Below are positions 59,829 to 64,000 of a DNA stretch of 64,000 bases, piece after piece. The DNA is taken from NCBI RefSeq assembly GCF_900109545.1, contig NZ_FOAP01000016.1, positions 124,001 through 188,000 of the forward strand, written 5' to 3'. Origin of the DNA: Stigmatella aurantiaca. Lineage in GTDB: Bacteria; Myxococcota; Myxococcia; Myxococcales; Myxococcaceae. A model generated the notes under the pieces. The model saw only the letters and a program-made list of their open reading frames with translations, searched no databases and had not been told where the DNA came from. The position numbers were made by a program, and so were the translations under genes. Every line of letters starts with the position of its first letter. Position 1 is the first letter of the stretch.

Positions 59829-59864
59829 GTTGACACCGTTTATTCAAGTCCAGAGGAAATTCCC

Positions 59865-60959
59865 ATGCTTCTCAGAACGGCACGCTATGCCCGGCATGTC
59901 CGCGTCTCCTGTCATGTGACGCCGATAGTGATTTCGCGGAACTTCAGCGACACCCCCTCCAGCTCGGTGGTGCCAACGACGAAGGTGCTGACGGTCGCGA
60001 AGACTGAAATCGAGAACTTCGGCTCCCACACGGAAGTGAGCCCGGCGTTCACCCCTCGCATCGAGACGCTCTTCAAGGTGGTGAAAGCGATCCCGGTCAC
60101 CAGCAGTGTGCGGGTCCCGTCTGCCGTTGAACATGAATCTTCTTTGTCTTCCCACAAGTATGTGTATGCCGCCAAGCTGGGAAGCTTGGAAGACATTTCC
60201 GCCAAGACAGGCTACTCGCGGAAACAGTTGCTGAAGTTGATCAATGATCCCTATTTCTTCATGGACATGTGGTTCCTCAACGTTCCGTTCGGTGGAGCCC
60301 AGTTCATCAAGAACCCGCCCGTCCAGGTCGCTCCGAAAGGCGTCGTCGCCCAGCTCAACCTGATGGGCGCCACGGAATTTCCGTTCACCGATCCCATCCA
60401 GGTCTCGCACGCCCAGACAACGCCTTTCTTCAACCAGCAGTTCGGGCTCATCACCGCCGATGACGTGCAAAGCGCCCTCGCGGACACCTTGCAGCACTCC
60501 TTCCTCGCGTCGACGCTTTGGGGCCACGCCCTGCCCGGCGCGGTGAGCCACAACTTCCTGATTTACGAAGACATCTTGTATGGCATGTGGTTCGGCACGG
60601 GCCGGGGGCTGCCGATTCTGGGCGGATCCTTCAACAACGTGGTCGCGTGCAATTCGCTCATCGGCACGTGGGCCCAGATGGCCCGGAACATGAACGAGAC
60701 GCTGGAGATGAAGATGTACTGGGAGTTCCTCACCGAGCTCCAGCGGTGCACCACCCCCGAGGCCAAGGTTGCCCTGCTCATGAATGCCGCCAGAACGCTC
60801 GAATCTCAGCGCTCTTGGATGTCGTGGACGGCCAACAAACTGGGCACCGTTCACACCTCGGCGGGGGCCCCGGTACGGCTCGGCTCCAAGGGCTATGGCG
60901 AGGTCCTCCGCTTCATGGCGTACCTGAAGGGCCGCGAGCACTCCGACGTGAAGTATTAG
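59865..60959 (+). CDS. Unknown protein with LysM-like segment
   Basis: 364 residues from the ATG at 59865 (CAGAGGAAATTCCC upstream). No clear signal peptide. Residues about 95-130 resemble a LysM repeat (YVYAAKLGSLEDISAKTGYS followed by RKQLLKLINDP). The following domain is unusual: aromatic and amide-rich (FFMDMWFLNVPFGGAQFI, ILYGMWFGTGRGLPILGG, MYWEFLTELQRC), with conserved-looking Trp and Asn. The DNA is AT-richer than most of the window, suggesting recent acquisition. No family recognised; possible cell-wall-binding effector. Confidence 0.7.
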   Translation: MLLRTARYARHVRVSCHVTPIVISRNFSDTPSSSVVPTTKVLTVAKTEIENFGSHTEVSPAFTPRIETLFKVVKAIPVTSSVRVPSAVEHESSLSSHKYVYAAKLGSLEDISAKTGYSRKQLLKLINDPYFFMDMWFLNVPFGGAQFIKNPPVQVAPKGVVAQLNLMGATEFPFTDPIQVSHAQTTPFFNQQFGLITADDVQSALADTLQHSFLASTLWGHALPGAVSHNFLIYEDILYGMWFGTGRGLPILGGSFNNVVACNSLIGTWAQMARNMNETLEMKMYWEFLTELQRCTTPEAKVALLMNAARTLESQRSWMSWTANKLGTVHTSAGAPVRLGSKGYGEVLRFMAYLKGREHSDVKY

Positions 60960-60980
60960 GCCCGCCGAACGAGGACCCGG

Positions 60981-61505
60981 TCACCCGCCGAGGTCCTTCA
61001 CCATCCGCACCATCGCGAGCTGAAGGCCGGAGGGCAGTTCGTAGGCATTGCTGGCCAGGGCGGTGAAGCCTCGCCGACGATAAAAGGGGACCGCATTGAG
61101 CGATGCATGGACATACAACGTCCGCATGCGTTGCGCCAAGGCGGCCGCTTCCAGGGCGGCGAGCAACGCCGTCCCCACCCCCTGTCCCATCTGGTCCCCT
61201 TCCACGTAAAGCGCGCCGATAAGGCCATCCTCTCCGGAGAAGCAGCCATAGCCCACCAGGTGGCCGCCACGGTGGGCGACATACGTCTGGAAACCGCGCA
61301 ACAGGCCGGCCTCGGCATCCTCCCGGGCGGCATCACACCAAGCGCTGAGCTCGGACGGGCCGTACGCCTCGCCGCCGTGATGACGAATCGCCCGGAGCTG
61401 AAGTTCGAGCAGCAGCGCGGGGTCTGGCGTGGCGCACGCCTCGACGTGAAGCGGTGGCAGGGACGTGCCCTTCGGGCCCCCGCGCCTGCCGGGTGAGCGT
61501 CGCAT
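60981..61505 (-). CDS. GNAT acetyltransferase
   Basis: 174 residues from the ATG at 61505. GNAT core: GYGCFSGEDGLIGALYVEGD, then the acetyl-CoA loop QMGQGVGTALLAALEAAALA, LYVHASLNAVPFYRRRGFTA (Tyr/Arg at the end of the fold) and a basic N-terminus (MRRSPGRRGGPKG). Acetylates an unknown amine using acetyl-CoA. Divergent from the GST gene across 78 bases and convergent with the 59865 gene, 21 bases apart. Confidence 0.88.
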   Translation of the reverse strand: MRRSPGRRGGPKGTSLPPLHVEACATPDPALLLELQLRAIRHHGGEAYGPSELSAWCDAAREDAEAGLLRGFQTYVAHRGGHLVGYGCFSGEDGLIGALYVEGDQMGQGVGTALLAALEAAALAQRMRTLYVHASLNAVPFYRRRGFTALASNAYELPSGLQLAMVRMVKDLGG

Positions 61506-61583
61506 GGGCGCATGATAGGAGGCTTCCGTCCTGGACGGCCACGGGGAGCGGCATTCCCCTGCCGGGCGAGTAACATCCGCCGC

Positions 61584-62192
61584 ATGGAGCTCTGGTACGC
61601 CCCCACCTCTCCCTTCGCGCGCAAGGTGCGCATCGCGGCGCACGAGCTCGGTCTGGCCGGGCGCCTTCGCCTGGTGGAGGTCAACCCCTGGACCGACGCC
61701 CGCCTGCGTGCCCTCAACCCGCTCTCCAAGGTGCCGACGCTGGTCCTCGACAGCGGCGAGGTCCTCTACGAGTCCGGCGTGCTCTGCGAGTACCTCGACA
61801 GCCTGGCCCCCGAGCCCCACCTGTTCCCCTCCGTGGGCCCGCCGAGGTGGCGCGCCCTCCTCCTGCAAGGCCTCGCCGACGGCGCCAACACCGCGGCCGG
61901 CCGCCTCTTCGCCGAAGAGCGGCGCCCGGCTCACCTGCGCGCCGAGGACATGATGGACCGGTTCCGGCAAGCCATCGGCGCCGCCCTTCACGAGATGGAA
62001 CCGCAGGCCCTCCTCACGGGCCCCCTGAGCATCGGCGAGGTGTCGGCCGCTACGCTCCTGGGGTACCTCGACTTCCGCTGGCCGGAGCGCGACTGGCGCG
62101 CCTCCCATCCGCGCCTCGCCGCCTGGTTCCAACAGCTCGACGCCCGCCCCTCGATGCGCGAGACCCGCCACCGGCTCCTGGCGGGCGGCTGA
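61584..62192 (+). CDS. Glutathione S-transferase family protein
   Basis: 202 residues from the ATG at 61584. N-terminal thioredoxin-fold half with MELWYAPTSPFARKVRIAAH (catalytic Ser in SPFARKV), LNPLSKVPTLVLDSGEVLYE (cis-Pro VP, then E-S glutathione contact in YESGVLCEYLD). C-terminal helical half with ARWLL-like GERDWRASHP variants and a short end. Cytosolic detoxification or thiol-transfer enzyme; thiol and substrate unknown. A 62224-62249 hairpin follows. Confidence 0.9.
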   Translation: MELWYAPTSPFARKVRIAAHELGLAGRLRLVEVNPWTDARLRALNPLSKVPTLVLDSGEVLYESGVLCEYLDSLAPEPHLFPSVGPPRWRALLLQGLADGANTAAGRLFAEERRPAHLRAEDMMDRFRQAIGAALHEMEPQALLTGPLSIGEVSAATLLGYLDFRWPERDWRASHPRLAAWFQQLDARPSMRETRHRLLAGG

Positions 62193-62223
62193 GCCGCAAG
62201 CCCTTCCCCCCCACGGTTTGACC

Positions 62224-62249
62224 AGGAGGGGTTGCTTGCCCCCCCTCCT
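62224..62249 (+). terminator. Hairpin terminator after the GST gene
   Basis: AGGAGGGG (62224-62231) pairs perfectly with CCCCTCCT (62242-62249), with a 10-base loop. It lies 31 bases after the GST stop and before the patatin gene; ATTGACTG follows rather than a T-run. Confidence 0.55.
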
Positions 62250-62311
62250 ATTGACTGCCCAGGGACGGTGTGAGGACGATCCTCGCTCGGCCCGTCCCCT
62301 GGAGTTCGATC

Positions 62312-63919
62312 ATGAGCGACGACGCGACACCGTCCCCGGCGCCGGGCTCCCATGGCCCGCTCGGCCCCCTTGCCCTGGCGCTCTCCGGAGGGGGCTACCG
62401 CGCAGCGGCCTTCCATCTCGGCGCGCTGCGATTCTTGGACCGCATGGACCTCCTGCGCGACGTCGTCGCGTTGTCCACCGTGTCTGGCGGCACCATCACC
62501 GGAATGGCATGGACCGTCAGCCTGCTCGACGGAAAACCCTTCCAGGAGTTCTACGAGACCTACGCCTCCTACTTGAAGCGGACGAACGTGATCCACGAGG
62601 CGCTGGAAGGACTGACCGCCCACCGGGAGCACGGCAGCCACGCGTGGGCCAGCCTCATCCGCTCCGCCGCGGACGTCTACGCGCGGCCGGACCTGCTCGG
62701 TGACCGCCGTTTCGGCGAGCTGCTCGACACGGACAAGCTCCCCCTGCAGGAGGTCATCTTCAACACCACCGAGTTCCATTCCGGGCTCGACTTCCGCTTC
62801 CGGCGCAGCGCCCAAGCCCTGGCGCCCCTGGGCAACATGCAACACCGGTTGCCCCGCTCCGTGGCGCAACACGTCCGTCTGGCGGACATGGTGGCCGCCT
62901 CCTCGTGCTTCCCTGGGGGGTTCGAGCCCCTGGTCTTCCCGCAGCAGTTCCACTGGCCGCCGGACTACCCGCTTCCGGCGGCGCTCCAGGAGCTGGGGGC
63001 GGACTTCGAGCATGGGCTGCCGTTGATGGATGGCGGCATCTACGACAATCAGGGGATCGACAGCCTGCTGCTCGCGTTCCGAGCCGACGCTCCCCCGGCC
63101 TTGATCATCTCGGATGTCAGCACGGAGGTGAGCGAGATCTACAACGTCCCCAAGAACCCGACGCGCCGGGGTTGGGTGTCGCTGCAGGGCATCTACTGGA
63201 TGGGCTGGGGGCTGTTCGTGCTGGCGATGGTGTCCGCGCTCATCCTGGCCTGGAACGGAGCCTCCGCCGCGCGCATGGGCGACTGGACATGGAAGGACTC
63301 CTTCCTGTACCTCGTCCCGAGCCTCCTGAGCGCGGCCGTGGCCTCGGGGCTGTTCTGGGTCCGCCGCCGCCTGGGTGACATTGATGCCTTGCTCCGCAAG
63401 CAGGTGGAGGTGGACGCCTGGCCGTCATTCCGGAAGCTGACGGTGAACGAGTTCTCACAAATGCTGGCGCTGCGCATTGGCTCCCTGCTGGCACTGACTT
63501 CCAGCGTGTTCATGAAGCGGGTGCGGGGCCTCATCTTCAAGAACCTGTACCGGACCCCGGCGTATGCGGGACGGCGAATCTCGAACCTGATCTCCAAGCT
63601 CTGCACGAACCAACCCGCCCTGTTCGCCGAGCACCCCTGGATGCAGCCCAAGCCTCACCTCGTGCAGTTGGGACAGCAGGCCTCCCAGATGCCCACCACG
63701 CTCTGGTTCACCCAGGATGAACAGTTCGTGACGGTGGAGTCCGCCGGAGAGGCCACCCTCTGCTACGTGCTGCTGCGCCACATCCTCAGGCACCACAAGG
63801 GCCTGTACGAAACGGAAGGGCTCCCCCTCGCCGGCCTTTTCGGACGGCTCCGGAAGGAATGGGCGGTGTTCAATCAAGAGGCGTCTGCCTCCGGCGGCCA
63901 GCCCAAGGGGGCGGCTTGA
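62312..63919 (+). CDS. Patatin-like phospholipase with two membrane helices
   Basis: 535 residues from the ATG at 62312 (CTGGAGTTCGATC upstream). Patatin core: oxyanion loop ALSGGGYRAAAFHLGAL, nucleophile Ser in ALSTVSGGTITGMA (a variant of G-x-S-x-G), and catalytic Asp in LMDGGIYDNQGIDSL. Two hydrophobic segments (about residues 295-315 and 330-350) follow the catalytic part, then a basic C-terminal domain (NLYRTPAYAGRRISNLISK). Serine-Asp lipid acyl hydrolase anchored in the inner membrane. Unlike VipD or RssA the membrane segments are internal. Its stop overlaps the next ATG by one base. Confidence 0.87.
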   Translation: MSDDATPSPAPGSHGPLGPLALALSGGGYRAAAFHLGALRFLDRMDLLRDVVALSTVSGGTITGMAWTVSLLDGKPFQEFYETYASYLKRTNVIHEALEGLTAHREHGSHAWASLIRSAADVYARPDLLGDRRFGELLDTDKLPLQEVIFNTTEFHSGLDFRFRRSAQALAPLGNMQHRLPRSVAQHVRLADMVAASSCFPGGFEPLVFPQQFHWPPDYPLPAALQELGADFEHGLPLMDGGIYDNQGIDSLLLAFRADAPPALIISDVSTEVSEIYNVPKNPTRRGWVSLQGIYWMGWGLFVLAMVSALILAWNGASAARMGDWTWKDSFLYLVPSLLSAAVASGLFWVRRRLGDIDALLRKQVEVDAWPSFRKLTVNEFSQMLALRIGSLLALTSSVFMKRVRGLIFKNLYRTPAYAGRRISNLISKLCTNQPALFAEHPWMQPKPHLVQLGQQASQMPTTLWFTQDEQFVTVESAGEATLCYVLLRHILRHHKGLYETEGLPLAGLFGRLRKEWAVFNQEASASGGQPKGAA

Positions 63920-64000
63920 TGTGGGCTGCGGTGCTCCTCGCGCAGCTCTACGCGGCGCATGACGGGCTCGCGCTGGCCCCCAGCGGGCCCAGGCTGGAGC
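63919..64000 (+). CDS. Partial CDS, start only, possible exported protein
   Basis: ATG at 63919 overlaps the patatin stop (TGATG), so it is coupled to that gene. Only 27 residues are visible (WAAVLLAQLYAAHDGLALAP), a short hydrophobic start that could be a signal peptide. Identity not determinable. Confidence 0.5.
   Translation, partial: MWAAVLLAQLYAAHDGLALAPSGPRLE

Noticed and set aside
62912-62935. GGTTCGAGCCCC resembling a tRNA T-loop
   Set aside because: Inside the patatin coding frame with no acceptor or anticodon stem around it.

Overview
The window is high-GC, gene-dense DNA with strong G/C bias at third codon positions. It carries several myxobacterial hallmarks: two MYXO-CTERM surface-anchoring tails (genes ending at 3779 and 35468), at least fourteen predicted lipoproteins, an ELWxxDGT repeat protein, and a TPR-cyclic-nucleotide-domain protein. 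I read it as a chromosomal segment of a myxobacterium, most likely in the Cystobacterineae (Stigmatella/Cystobacter/Hyalangium type). The genus is a guess from gene content only. I see no rRNA, tRNA, CRISPR array, transposase or integrase.

Layout. 1-2415 (minus): a partial TPR gene, a TPR plus cyclic-nucleotide-domain protein and a lipoprotein methyltransferase. 2499-6353 (plus): a tight four-gene operon for a surface Asp-box protein, two lipoproteins (one a beta-propeller) and a diheme cytochrome c lipoprotein. 6423-15845: mixed housekeeping and accessory genes (SprT-like, DUF2203, coiled coil, NmrA-like, lipoprotein, ornithine-cyclodeaminase-like, a degenerate M20 peptidase, MsrA, DUF962, Cys-rich lipoprotein). 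16137-27143: ELWxxDGT protein, a putative glycosyltransferase, MFS exporter, DUF5701, small lipoprotein, a degenerate SDR, a DHCR24-like flavoenzyme and AzlCD. 27236-31048: a CHASE2 adenylate cyclase operon with an SH3-like protein and an M48 lipoprotein protease. 31252-39743: disulfide-oxidoreductase-like flavoprotein, AAC(3), a PQQ sugar dehydrogenase with Calx-beta modules and MYXO-CTERM, PPC lipoprotein, quinone-oxidoreductase-like MDR, beta-propeller lipoprotein, GNAT. 39839-41895: two overlapping RlaP-like nucleotidyltransferases. 41919-48870: SDR, a LysR/isochorismatase/MBL block, an S41 peptidase and a secreted glycosidase-PKD-F5/8C protein; parts of this stretch look acquired. 48944-63919: DNRLRE/propeller lipoprotein, two unknowns (one 1088 residues with pore-like features), a double zinc-ribbon membrane protein, CatB, SDR, Coq4, small lipoprotein, a LysM-like unknown, GNAT, GST and a membrane patatin. 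A partial gene runs off the right edge.

How the parts fit. The dominant theme is the cell envelope and outside world: lipoproteins, anchored beta-propellers, cytochrome c, PQQ dehydrogenase and secreted hydrolases. A second theme is nucleotide-based signalling and repair (CHASE2 cyclase, CNBD protein, RlaP pair). A third is chemical defence (AAC(3), CatB, GST, MFS, several GNATs). Best candidates for undescribed biology are the 2499-6353 surface cytochrome operon, the tandem RlaP-like pair, the 1088-residue protein, and a Q-x-x-L motif that recurs 16-24 residues after the lipidated cysteine in six unrelated lipoproteins. All functional statements rest on reading motifs by eye; no database search was run.
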